DNA of 64,000 bases, from contig VWPU01009617.1 of the NCBI GenBank assembly GCA_013398955.1, forward strand, positions 88,230 to 152,229, read 5' to 3'. Position 1 is the stretch's first letter, and every line of letters starts with the position of its first letter. Below the pieces are notes generated by a model. That model was given only the letters and a program-made list of their open reading frames with translations, was not told where the DNA came from and ran no database searches. Positions 1-10,990 of this stretch are shown piece after piece. The position numbers and the translations under genes were made by a program. The DNA is from Callaeas wilsoni (taxonomy: Eukaryota; Chordata; Aves; Passeriformes; Callaeidae).

Positions 1-481
1 CCCATCTCTCCAGCCTATCGAGGTCCCTCTGAAGGGCTGCACAGCTCTCTGGGGTATCAGCCGCTCCTCCCAGCTTTGTGTTGGCAGGGAACTCGCAGAG
101 GAGGCATCTGTTCATTCATCCAAGTCATCGATGAACAAGTTGACACAGGGCCCAGTATAGTACGCTGAAGGACACCACTGGTGACAGGTCTCCAACTAGA
201 CCTGGTGCCACTGATCACAGCCCTCTGGGATCTGCCACTCAGCCAGTTTTCAATCCACCTCACTGTCCACTCACCCAGCCCACAATTCCTGAGTTTGCCT
301 CCGAGGGTGTTGTGAGACACGATGCCGAAAGCTCTGCTGAAGTCAAGGCGGACCACATCCACTGCCCTCCCCTCAGCCATCCACGTAGCTGTTCCTTTGT
401 AGAAGGCAGTCAGGTTGGTCAAGCTTGATTTACCTTTAGTGAATCCATGCTGGCTGCTGATCACCACCTTGTCTTCCATGT
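1..481 (-). mobile_element. CR1 LINE fragment, reverse transcriptase region, cut by window edge
   Basis: Read on the minus strand, this stretch encodes a recognisable CR1 ORF2 reverse-transcriptase block: a QHGFTKGKSSLTNL-like segment, then a DFSRAFGIVSHN-like segment, WIENWLSGRSQRAVI and a VTSGVLQ-like segment. These are degenerate versions of the usual CR1 motifs, for example SHN for the canonical DTVSHN context. The recognisable homology stops abruptly near 481, as expected for a 5'-truncated insertion. The element continues beyond the left edge of the window. The frame carries substitutions in conserved positions and no complete protein is present, so this is an inactive fossil. CR1 is the dominant LINE of birds. 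Confidence 0.9.
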
Positions 482-3400
482 GGATATATGGCCGACACTC
501 ACAGGAATAAAACGGAGTTGTTCTGGAGCAGGTACCTTCTTGTGCTTGCAAGACGTGAGCTGGATGTGGCAAGAGGATACAACCAGAAATTCAGAATTGC
601 TTTGGGAGTGGAGAGCACGGTGAAGGCTCCTAGGCTTTCTGCCTCAGCTGGACTTGTAGGAAAAGAAATGGGTGCAGAAACTGGGCTTTATTCAGCTTAC
701 AAGAGGAAAGCTGCAAAAATGCCAGACGTGCAGAAAAAGGAAAAGCAAGAAAAAGAGTAGATGTGTTGTTAAGGGTAATGAGCAATGCACATTCTCTAGC
801 AGGATTAGGATGAGAACAGGAAGAGACTTGCCAAGCTAAGGGAAAATCCTATTTTTTAAAAATGAAGGGAAAAAATCCTTTAATGAATTTTGATAGGAAA
901 ATTGTCAAGTATTACCAAGAATCAGGAAAAGTAACAGTTAAATAGCCAAGCTATGCAAAATGTTCACAAATTTTCAAAGATGAACTCAGCAGTGATTAAT
1001 GGGAATAACAACTTGAGCAAAAATGCTGGAGAGTACTTAAACTTGTGGGTAGCTTACTAACGTCTGTGATCCTTGCTGATGGTGTTTGTAGGAGTACAAA
1101 CTGGGCAGATGTGGGCCCAGTGATCACTGCAAGTGCTGCCCTTCTTATAGAATCAAGGCCAGGATGAGAAGTCCCAGTGAGGAGCAGGACGTGTTAGTTC
1201 TGCCCCAGCGTTGTACTGATGCAGTTGTTTGATGGGGCATGGGTACAGTAAACTTTCTTCTGCCCAGAATATAACACGTGGATTCTCCTGTCCATCTCCC
1301 ACAGCCTGCAGGACCTATGTAGAACTTCTGGGAAGGAAGGAAGTATGCAAGCAAAGAAAACTTATGAGGTAGCTCAAAGACATAATGGAAAGTGCTTTGA
1401 ATAGTGCTCCTATGTTTGTGCAAAGGCAAGACACAAAGACGTCAAGAGGACTAAGTAAAATGCAATGAATAAAGTTAGTAGACAAGAGGAACGCATTGAG
1501 ACACACGTGGTGGCTTGCAGAATCAGACTGTACAGGTAAGAGTAGTGCAAAGTGGTGGAAATGATTAGTGCAGTGCAGAGCAGTGCCAGGTGCTCGGGGA
1601 GAGCAGCAGGGCTGCCATCGCCACAGCGGGCAGGCATGCAGAGATGGACAGGTGGGGTCCAGGGACTTCCTCTGCCTGATGTGAGAGAAGAGAAACTTGC
1701 AGGAAGCTGAGTGAAAATCAAATGACAGCGTGACTGTTGTGTGGTAAGGACAAAATAAGTGGCACACAGGGTGTTTTGGAAATCCAGCATGCTGGGATTA
1801 CAGGTCATGCTGTAAATACAGCACTGCTTAACACACTTGAAAGTAGAAACCTACCTATATTAAACTGCAGCCGAATTGTTTTAATAATACATAGCCAGAC
1901 AAAACAGACACAAATAATTCATAGAACAGTGAAAACAGCATCATGAATTCACAAACTAGTGAATTTTAGGCTGAAAGTTCCTTTAGTCACCTCCCACGTG
2001 ATGCAATAGCTGTACTTGATCACCAAAAAATAAATGTGGAGGGAAGGAAGCAGCACAGGAAAACAGATACAGCCCCTGCCTTTGGAGGCCACAGAGGTGA
2101 AGGCAGCAGCAGAGAATGGGGTTTCATGCAAGTTCTCCAGGGAACGGCAGGGTTTTCCCATGAAAAGCCTTCTTGACCTGAGGCCAAAGACTTCAACAAA
2201 GAAGAGACTTCTGCTCCTGATACTACTTTTTTTCCTCTCTTTTCTTCCCTGAAGAAAAAGAGGACTGGTGAGTGATCTAAGATTAAAGGTGCAGTGTTGC
2301 AGTTTTGGGGCATTATGTCAGTTGTGAGAGATCAGACTGCGAATTAGGAAACAAAAAAAGTCAATTCAGAGGCATTACTAGAAACCCCATTATTAGAAAA
2401 CCCAGACTTAATCTTTGATAAACCCGTGAATACTTGCCAAGCAAAGGAAATTCCCCAGTGCATATGAAAGCTTAAGAGACAGCAGGCAGTGCTCTGAGCA
2501 TGATAAAAAATTAAAACCATTACAAGAGAGAGACCTGGGGTAGTATGTCCTGCAGAGCTAAAACGCTGATCCCCAGGGAGCTGCAATGAAAGCCAAGCAG
2601 CAGCCCAGTTCTGGGGGAGAAAAAGAGGTAAAATCTGCCACAGATTGTGTTGTTTTGCTGCAGGTGTACAGCGTGGGCCAGGAGAGGAGGGCTGGCACGG
2701 AGGGCTCCTTGGCAGGGGGAGCTGATGGCTGCTGCAGCAGGAGATCATCAGCCTGAAAGGAAAATTGGGCTCTTGTGGAGTTGGATGCTGTGTGCAAGCC
2801 AGTGTGAAGTTAGCAATACTGAAAGGCATTCACAGTCTGGAGACGGTAAATAGATGAGATTCAGGGTTAGAGCTGTACATTTATCCCTGCAGAGGGAAGA
2901 TGGCAACAAGCACACATAACAAATGGGGAAAGTTACAGTTTGTAGCATATGCTTGCTAGGATGTTAAAAGACTGTATGTCATCCTCTTGAATCCATGGGG
3001 GAAAATTGATTGCTGTGTTCAGGGCGTCTGAGAAGCAAGGAGATTGCTTAACAAGGTAACGTAAAGTGTTCAGAGAACTCAGTTTTTAGCTATGACTCTG
3101 AGAAAAGGATCAGTCTTAGCTAAACTGACCTTTGAATGGTCAGTTTACAGGTACATACATTTTACTGTCAGCTCAGGCACTGGAATTACTGTCCAGTACT
3201 CCTTGGAGATGCATATCCTGTGGATGATGCTGTGTCTGGTGTCAGTGTCCCAGCCTTCCACTCCAGGCCCTGGCATGGTCACAAAGGGAAGACAGTCGCA
3301 AACGAGTCTGTGGCCAAATCCAAGCTCTGCCCACCTGTTCCCATGGCTGTACCTGCTTGCTGTCAGCAATATAAACCCTAGAAACACCTAGAGCCTTGCC

Positions 3401-4360
3401 CTGGTTTGCTTCCAAGCTAGGCTGCAGCTCTGGGAAGGCTGCTTTCACACTCTTTCATACAGGGAAAATCTACCAGAAGCCCTAAGTGATGAGGGCTGGA
3501 GAGGACAGCAGCTGCCCTGCATTGCTGTGCTGGCTGGGTTGTGTCCAGGACCTGCATCAGCTGGAGAGCAGTTTGTTAGCACTGCCTACAGGTACCACCA
3601 TCCCTACCCTTAGCTCCCCACTAGTAAATCTTTTCTGAAGCATTAATATGAATTACTTTAATCTCTGCTGTTGCTTTTATTTAGCCTGGTTTGAGTTGCC
3701 AAGCAGCTTATTACACTTTGCACTAAACCCAGAGCAGCTGTGCAGGGCGACCCCCAGCCCGTGCATCCAGCTCTGGGACGGCAGGCACCAGCCACTGGTG
3801 AGATTGGATTTGTGAAATGGGTTTTCAAACCCCCCACCGTGTCCTGGTCACCAGTGGACTGCTGTCTGCTGAGCCCAGCAGTGTGGCTGCGGCTGGGATG
3901 ATCTCCAGCGAGCTGCTACATGGTCAAGCCCAGAGCTACATCACTCTGGCGTGGGGGGAATTTTGCCTCTAGCTTCAGTCAGCATTTCCAAGTCCTGTTA
4001 AACCTGAATAACCACAATCCAGGACTCTTGCTTCAAATACATTGAGTGAAAATGAGGATTCCCAAAGCTCTAGTGAAGTAAATTTGTCTCTTCAGGATAC
4101 TGCTTATGCACCAGGAATTTTTTTTCTTTGAGAAAGAAATGGATGTATGGATTATAGTGGATAGTGTTAGTGTCTACTCTTAATTTTTATACTTTCACAC
4201 ACTTACCACTGCAGATTCTAAAAGGCTTGTATGAAGGGTGTATTTACACCTATTCACTCCCAGGACTCTCACAGAGAGGTTTCAGTATGCAAAGTTTCCT
4301 GCCTTCCCATATACCAAGAGCCAGTGGCTGCCAGGTCACATCTGCATTAAAAGTCACATT
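482..4360. other. Intergenic DNA, no gene recognised
   Basis: No recognisable gene is seen. A 90-codon plus-strand frame at 488-760 starts 6 bases inside the flank of the CR1 copy, ends in a lysine/glutamate-rich tail, and resembles no family I know. Overlapping minus-strand frames near 1.3-1.8 kb and 2.3-2.8 kb are low-complexity in composition and mutually overlapping, which is typical of chance frames. Nothing in this stretch shows paired splice signals plus a conserved-looking protein segment. Confidence 0.6.
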
Positions 4361-4364
4361 TGTT

Positions 4365-4416
4365 TTAAGTTAAACTTTGAAATCTTAAGTTAAACTAAAG
4401 TTAAACTTTGAAATCT
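4365..4416. repeat. Short AT-rich tandem duplication (about 20-bp unit)
   Basis: The unit TTAAGTTAAACTTTGAAATC occurs at 4365-4384. A partial copy (TTAAGTTAAACT) follows at 4385-4396, and a nearly complete copy lies at 4397-4416. The pattern looks like local slippage or duplication rather than a dispersed element. Confidence 0.8.
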
Positions 4417-4792
4417 ATTTAATTACACTGGTGTAAAACTGTTTGTGGATGCTCCTCTGTGCTTTCATTGAAATCTGCCTTGCAGTGCTTTTTCTTTTGG
4501 AAAGCTGAATCTGTTTAAGAGTATCCACATGGGTTTGCAATTGGTTTCAATAAATAGAATTAAAACCAGGTTTTGCTTAAATTGCTGCAAGTTTTAATGC
4601 AAACAGGGCGCCTGCAAAACTGAAAATCCCCTGATTTTTCTGGAACATTTCTCTCCCCTGTGAGACCAAACGTTTTCATGTGTTTTCATGAGCGCAGTGT
4701 GGAGGTTCTCCAGTATCCAACCTTTTCCTGAAACAAGCAACCTACTTTGAGTTTAGCAGCCTCTCCCCTGCCCCTGACTGGCTCTTGCGCTT

Positions 4793-4889
4793 CCAATCAG
4801 GCACAGAGGAAACATTTAAACACGCAGCCCCTTTGCTTAGCCTCTCTGGCTCTGCTCAGAGCAGGAATCAGCCATGCAACTCAGCCCAG
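4793..4889 (+). promoter_or_regulatory. Candidate cryptic promoter and first exon ending in a strong splice donor
   Basis: Seen in order on the plus strand: a CCAAT box (4793-4797), an ATTTAAA TATA-like element (4814-4820), then about 70 bases ending in CCCAG followed by GTAAGG at 4890, a close match to the 5' splice-site consensus. An ATG at 4874 would open a short frame crossing the donor. This could be a distal non-coding exon (for example of MSANTD1, 25 kb downstream) or a lncRNA start. The CCAAT-to-TATA spacing is shorter than usual and no acceptor partner can be proven, so this may be coincidence. Confidence 0.2.
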
Positions 4890-4899
4890 GTAAGGCCAC

Positions 4900-7800
4900 A
4901 CTTCACCATCCCCATTGCAGCCATGTTACATTTAACAGGTTTTTCCCCTCTAAGTGCACTGATTTACTCTTTGCCCCCTCACTGCACACAGAGAGGGGGA
5001 GAGTAAACCCCTCCTGTGCCTCAGGAAGGCAAAGGCATGGTGAGAGCACGTTGCACACAGCTGCAGCTTCACCTGGTACAACTCCAAGCAGCAGCTTTCC
5101 TGGATGAGTGCTGAGGGCTGGGGTGGGAGAGGCTGGGGATAGGACAGGAAAGCTGCCAGGGGCTGTTGAGCCAGCCCAGGTCCTTGTCCCACTTCTGCAC
5201 AAGGCTGGTGAGGATACTTTGGGCGTGTGGCAGCTCCCCTGCTCCCCCTCTGCTGCAACTGGATGCTGTTTTCACCAGCACCGCGTAACGCAGCGTCAGA
5301 GCTGCCACCCACGGATGAACAGATCCTTTGAAAATCCACGAGAGCATGCACCTCCCAAAAACCCCCTCTCCTCCATTTCCACATGCTGTTAAATCACCCT
5401 AATGCCTGAGTGTAATCTGGCTGTTCCCTGTGCCCATGAATCACTCAGCATGGCACGCTGGATCCTTAGCTGCAGGACAGTTTTTCCAGTTGTTTGTTTT
5501 GAAAGCTCTTAAGAGCAATATACTATCAGCTGAGGTTTCTAATTAACTCTGAATAGCTAGTCTGCTGCCACTCAAGTATAATTCTCATTAGCATCTCAGC
5601 TAACAAGCTTCAGTGTTTGCCCTCCTAATTAGCTTCTAGTTAGAAGTCTTTCCCTATCCTAAGATGTGCTGTTGTTAATTGCAGTTCCAATTGCTTTTAC
5701 AGCAAACTCCTGAGAGACTGCTAAAGCTCTGGTTTCTGTAGCCTGGTAGAGATCAATATCTGGGATACTTACAGCTACAGGCTCCCTATTCTCCTCTAAG
5801 TGCGTGTCTTTACCACATGTTATGCAAAGAGAAGGGGGGACAGAGCCGCAGCTTTTAAAATGAATGAGGAAGTATTTTGCCTTTTAAACAGGTGGTAGAA
5901 CTCGAAAGGAGTCTGCTTAAAGCAAAGTACAACTTTCACAGCTAGTGCTGCATAAATGGCTTTCCAGGGTGTTTTTCCCCCGTGCAGCTGTCCATACAAT
6001 GGCTAGATTTCCGTGCCCACGGGTTTCTAAGGGTGCGTGAGTGCCCCACAAAATGCCCTACTGCTGCTGATCTCGAAAGCCAGTGTATTTGTCTGTTGCC
6101 CGGACACAGAGTGTGTCGGGTCGGCTATTCCTTCTGGGCTGCTGGCTCAGGATGGTATTTCTGTGGAATGCTCTTAGCACGGTTTAATGTATGCCTGCGA
6201 GCTGGATTAACCCCTTAGTGCCTGCTGCTCGGGAGCGCTTGCAGCACGGTGGTGCCAGTGGGCTCGAACGGCTGTGCCCCGTCGGGGCAGGGGGGTCCCG
6301 CTGGAGCATGCAGGGGACAAAGCTGAGTCTTGAGTTTCACAGAGCACCTGAAGCTGTCAAGTGCTTGTTCCGTGGAAGTAAATCCGTTCTGCCCCTTTTC
6401 AAATCGCACATTTAATTATCAAAGAGGGGGGGATATATTGCTCAGCTAATGAAGGTTTACTAGTGGGCCGTTCACTCCAGACATGCCCAGAACCCACCTG
6501 TTACCACTTCCTAAACTGAAACCCACTTTCTGCTGAGCCTTCTGTAATGGGTTTAACACATCCTGGGCATCCTGCTGCCCTGTGTAGGGTAAGAAGAGGC
6601 CTGCACTGAAACCAAATACTGAATTTTATCATGGGGTGCCTGGATCCTTGTACCTTGGTAACTTCCTTCTCTTTTTCTAAATTGAGGGGTAAGGTACCGA
6701 CGTTACCAAGACAAAATTTGAAGATTGAGGTGAGTCTTTATTTGTCTTGGCAGAATGACTATAATCCTGTGATACTTCATCATGCTGTAACTGGAGGTTC
6801 TAGAGGATCCTTGCACCCAAGCAGAGTCCCCCTGAAGCAACATGCAGGTGTAAGGATGTGCCCCATCAGTCCAATTATAGTATCCAATTATATTTTAAAA
6901 AGAGAGGAATTCTGGTAATGAATACGCTTATGGTTCATAACACATTAAAAATTTAATTTAAGTATGGCCTACTCACACTAATAGCAATAGATTTAATTAG
7001 TCATAGGTCTTTCAAATCTGCTTTAGAAAACCATGTAAGAGCTTTAGATGGACCTGAGGTAACTGGGCAAGTTGAAAGGGTGAGAGTGTGTTTACACAAT
7101 GTTGCATGTCTGGTGCCATTCATATCAGGTCTAATATTCTCCTCACAAATGAATCATTAGCATTTTTTCATCTTTAAAAAAAAAATCAGAATTTAGAACA
7201 CAGTCCTTGGTGAGAAGCTGACTTTCTTGATTTGACTTCCTGTATCCAATTAATATGTTGGAAAGTGGGAGTAAGGATGGTGAGCAAATCTCGGTGTTTG
7301 AATCTATTTCAGTTATGTATCAAAGAGGCATATTTAAATGAGCTGCTTAACCTCTGTTATCTGCAAAACTGGATTCCAAATCACAAATATGTCATTTACT
7401 GTGCTGTACTTTAGTTACAGATGGCACCATAAAGCGAAGCACACGATATGATAAAACTTTTTTTAGAAGCTTTAAAGTAAAACTCGAGTTTGGGTTTAGG
7501 GAAAGAAAAAAAATATTTCCAATGAAGGATCTGTGGAGTAAGTAATAAATACAGATTAAGACAAGGGACTGATCAAAGGTAGCAGAAAGAAGAATTCAGA
7601 ACAAAGGGTTCTTTTGGTAAAGCAGAAAAAGGCACAAAGCACTTAAGAAAAATTTCTAGATATACAATCTATGTCTAGCTACTGAGGGGCTTTACTTTCA
7701 GGGGAAAAAACCCCAAGCCAATCAAAAGAACCCTTTCAGGTCAAAATTGTGCAGATGCTACCACCATGTTAGTGTGAACTGTCAGAAATAAATTTGTATG

Positions 7801-9385
7801 TCCTGCATATTTTATCCATTTGTGATAATAAAGTAATTCCTTCTTCTAATAATGTGCACTTTGTGAGGACTTTAATGCTCTTAATTTCTGGGGGAAAAAT
7901 CACCAAAGACCACCAGAGCCTGGGCTGTAACAACTACTGCCCTTGTAAATTGCTGAACAGATAAAGCCAAGTGTGGAGGGCATCTCATGATCTCTATCCT
8001 CTTTTATATGGTCTGCCCTAAGTATTTTTGTCATAAAACCAGTTTATGCAGTGCTGGCTTATTGCCAGATTTGTCACATAAAGTGTTTTTCTTGATGTGA
8101 TTATAAGCTAAATTGGTGTCGTGATCTTTTTTCTTAAGGCAAGCAATAAATTAAATTGTGGGATAGAAAAATGGTGACAAAGTACCATTTATGCTGACAG
8201 CATAGAAAGAATAATGTTGAAACAACTCATAAACACACTGATTGAGTAGGTGCCTCTACCTTGACTTCATTTGGTTCAGTAAATGCTCATGAGGTTTTTT
8301 GAGTCTGAAAATGGAAAGGATATTATAATCCTAGTCTTTCTTCTAACAAGGCTGTGATCCAGGCCATTTCTTACAGCAGAACAGCCTTTCTGCATAGAGC
8401 GTTAGTGAGGGCATCCCCTTAATTATTTATACTACACATACCAGGTGTGCTGATTATGAAATTTCCCTTGAGGCTCCAGAAGGAAATGAAATCCTAATAA
8501 ATGCATGAGATAGTGGAACAATGCTAGAATCTCCTGGATGAAAATCAGTCATCTGTGTCAGTGATCCTCCTTACAGTGGTTTTTAGAAAACATTACAGAA
8601 GCTAATCTTCTTAGGCTTGTCATCCAAACTGTCCTGGAGGTGTGAAGAAACTGCCCTTCCAGGGAACTTCAGTTCTCTTGTAGGAAACAAAGGAAAAACG
8701 GGCTAGAGGAATACATTTCTTGTCTCAGGGAGGCATGGGGGTGGCAGTGTTGATGTTGACTGTGTTTGTAATTGGTGTCATTGCACAGAGATGACTGAAA
8801 CACGGTCATGAAACTGTCTGGAAAATTTTGCATCAAAATGCTGGCTGAGAAAATATGAGGACTCTGTTTTGGAAATACGGGCTGCCCTTGCCTTGGCAAG
8901 TGGAGCAATTTAATTTGGAGGAGAGACTGGTATTTGTTTGAGACTCTTGTTATCCAGAGAGATCAGCCAAGTACAGGGGAAGCAAGGGTCTCTCTGCAGA
9001 GGTAAATGGAGAAATACCAAAGACACTGAACAGAGGATCAGAAAAGGAGAAAGACCTTGATGTGAGAGACAACAGGGAAAGCAACACAGGGGTGTGGAGC
9101 AACATAAAATTGTTCTGTGATTCTGTGATTTAATGTAACAGGGAAAAAGACAACGCTGATTTTAACCCCAAGCAATGTGCAGTGACCATGACAAATTCTG
9201 TTCTCTTCTCCCTCTACAAGCAATACAGTTTTTAAGAGGCGAAATAGATAAATATATGAATGATTCTATGAATTTTGCTGTTCAAAGGAGCAGCTAAGAT
9301 ACTTGCAGAAAACAGGCAGCTGGTGAGAAGACTTTATAATATGAGCTCAAAGAAGCATGTATCCTCTTCTATCAAAAGGATTGAG
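4900..9385. other. Intergenic DNA, AT-rich, no gene recognised
   Basis: No gene or clear repeat is recognised. The part at about 5530-5660 holds a cluster of TAATTA/ATTAG homeodomain-type cores (for example TTCTAATTAACTC and CCTAATTAGCTTC) and could be a conserved non-coding element, but conservation cannot be judged from one sequence. A mildly GC-rich patch lies at about 6190-6330. Open frames here are short and resemble nothing known. Confidence 0.5.
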
Positions 9386-9389
9386 AAGG

Positions 9390-9720
9390 ACTCTGAAAAG
9401 CTGGTGGTGTTCAGTAGAAGAGCAGAATGATGTTAGGAGTACAAAGACATCTTTCAGAAAGTGGAGGTTGTGTTTGAACAGAGAGAATAGAAAAGAGCAT
9501 ACAGGCAAGTTAAATAAGTTAAACAAGGCAGATAAAATCAATTTTGAGGAGGAACTTGCAAAACTCATAGAAACAATGAGAAAACCCCTTCAAACACATG
9601 AAGGGTAGGGAGCCTGTCCATCAGCAGTCTTGATAGGCAATTGCAGTGTAATAAGAACACTCAAAGTACACAGGGCTGTTACAGCAAGGCTAAATAAATC
9701 TTTGCTTTGCTGTTCATTTT
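9390..9720 (+). mobile_element. Ancient, highly degraded CR1 LINE, 5' part
   Basis: The plus strand resembles the old CR1 type seen in turtles and crocodilians. A segment reading like 'AAGTTAAATAAGTTAAACAA' is followed by a frame giving NFEEELAKLIETM, comparable to the (N/E)FEEQLAKDTKTN segment between the endonuclease and reverse transcriptase of old CR1. Further on come an 'ACACTCAAAGTACACAGGGC' stretch and 'GCTAAATAAATCTTTGC', comparable to the LNEFFA region. The match is from memory of the family and is degenerate. It probably belongs to the same insertion as the piece at 10.5-10.8 kb, in the same orientation. Confidence 0.55.
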
Positions 9721-10534
9721 AAAACAGAGAGCTCTCTTTTCTGGAGCATTTTGATATCTGAAAGCATCTAAAAGTGTGTTTTAAACTGAAGTGTCAGCAG
9801 AACAGGTTTAGAACAATTGGATAAATGCGTAATACTATTGATAAAAATAGGTGGTAGCCATGGTAGCCACCCAAGAGTCCCAAATGTGGAGTTCTTAAAT
9901 TAATGGTTTCCTTTCATATGAACTAAATAATTGATGTGGCAAGTGAAGGTGGCAAATGCAACTGATGTTTAAAGGGCTGTGTACACTGGTAAATTGAGCC
10001 TGCCTTGGTCAAATTTATGGAAAATAAAATGAAGAGTTGTAAATATGACATATTGGGTAAATGTAAAAATGAATTTTGTAGAAGGAAGCTGTGCACATAT
10101 CTGTGTACTTTGAAGCCCAGCAGCCCTTGTGCAGAGGTGATTCAGCTGATAAGGCACAGCTGGACTTCCAAGGCCCCTTATCAATAGTCATCAAATCCCC
10201 ATAAGAGTCAAGAAATAAAAAGGAATGTATTTCTGTAGTTTTGAACTGGTTATGATTTTAATTAGGTAAAGATAATAAAATAGAGGATGGGGATTGAGTC
10301 ATCCTTTTTCAAATTGCAGGACATCACCTGGTGGCAGGAATCTCTGTTGATTTCTGTTGTTAAATTACCTACTAAAGCTCTAGGGAAAAAAGGAGAATTG
10401 ACAAACTCACCAGTAAGAAAGGTAGGTTAAAATTAAAACTGTCTGTGAATACTTTCCATTTTCTCACCTAATCCAGATATCTGCAAGGTAATGCAGAAAG
10501 GGAAAAGGGCTGTACATATGCATCCACAGAGATG
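9721..10534. other. Unassigned DNA between two old CR1 pieces
   Basis: No gene or intact repeat domain is recognised. Because the flanking old CR1 pieces share orientation and are in the right order, this interval may be the eroded middle (reverse transcriptase) of the same element, but I cannot see RT motifs in it. Confidence 0.35.
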
Positions 10535-10815
10535 TCATCATTCAGGAAAATACCTTGGTGTCATTGTGAGTAGTTCTTGGAAGGTATCAGCTCAATCCTT
10601 AGGAGTGATCAGGACGATAAATAGGATGTAAAAGACTTTAAAGAAGACCTAAAATAAAACAAAAAAAAAAGTTTTGTGTGTAAATCCACAATGTGCCCAA
10701 GTGTTGCGCAGTGTAATAACTGTGTTTGGAATACAGTAGAAGTAGAAATAGGACGTATGAAAGCTGCAAGAATGGTCATAGGCACAGAAGGGTTTCTCTG
10801 CCAAGAGATTTAAAC
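10535..10815 (+). mobile_element. Ancient, highly degraded CR1 LINE, 3' part of ORF2
   Basis: The plus strand starts with AATACCTTGGTGTCATTGTG, comparable to the 'YLGVIVD' segment of old CR1. It continues through a 'GTGTAAATCCACAATGTGCC' stretch, comparable to 'YKSMVRP', and then through an 'ACTGTGTTTGGAATACAGTA' stretch, comparable to 'EYCVQFW'. It ends in the 'GCAAGAATGGTCATAGG...GGTTTCTCTGCCAAGAGATT' region, comparable to 'ATRMIRG...LPYEERL'. The order of these segments is the order in the family, which supports the call despite heavy divergence. Confidence 0.6.
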
Positions 10816-10990
10816 ACAGGTTGGAAAGGACCCCTGGGATCACAGTGTCCAGACTCTACTCCTGCTGGCACCATGGCACACAGCTATTTCATGTGTTTCT
10901 CAAATGCTGCCAGAGAACTGTCTGGTCCCTGAATGCATAAAGCTTGTTCAGCTCTGCCTACATGTCAGTAGACAGCTGTCCTACTCTTGT
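10816..10990 (-). mobile_element. Possible CR1 3' end, minus strand
   Basis: It begins with GGTTGGAAAGGACCCCTGGG, matching the reverse complement of the conserved avian CR1 3' region (usually GGTTGGAAAAGACCTCT...). The following bases fit only loosely. It abuts the old plus-strand CR1, suggesting an insertion at its edge. The assignment rests mainly on the first 25 bases. Confidence 0.4.

Noticed and set aside
57..572. Possible protein gene on the minus strand at the left edge
   Set aside because: The sequence is a degraded CR1 reverse transcriptase, not a host gene.
488..760. A 90-residue plus-strand frame with a lysine/glutamate-rich tail
   Set aside because: No family resemblance, no promoter or splice support, and it starts at the edge of a truncated CR1. 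Kept only as an unlikely candidate.
9112..9131. CR1-type 3' tail words (TTCTGTGATTCTGTGATT)
   Set aside because: Only the tail-like words are present; the upstream 100 bases do not resemble the CR1 3' region clearly enough.
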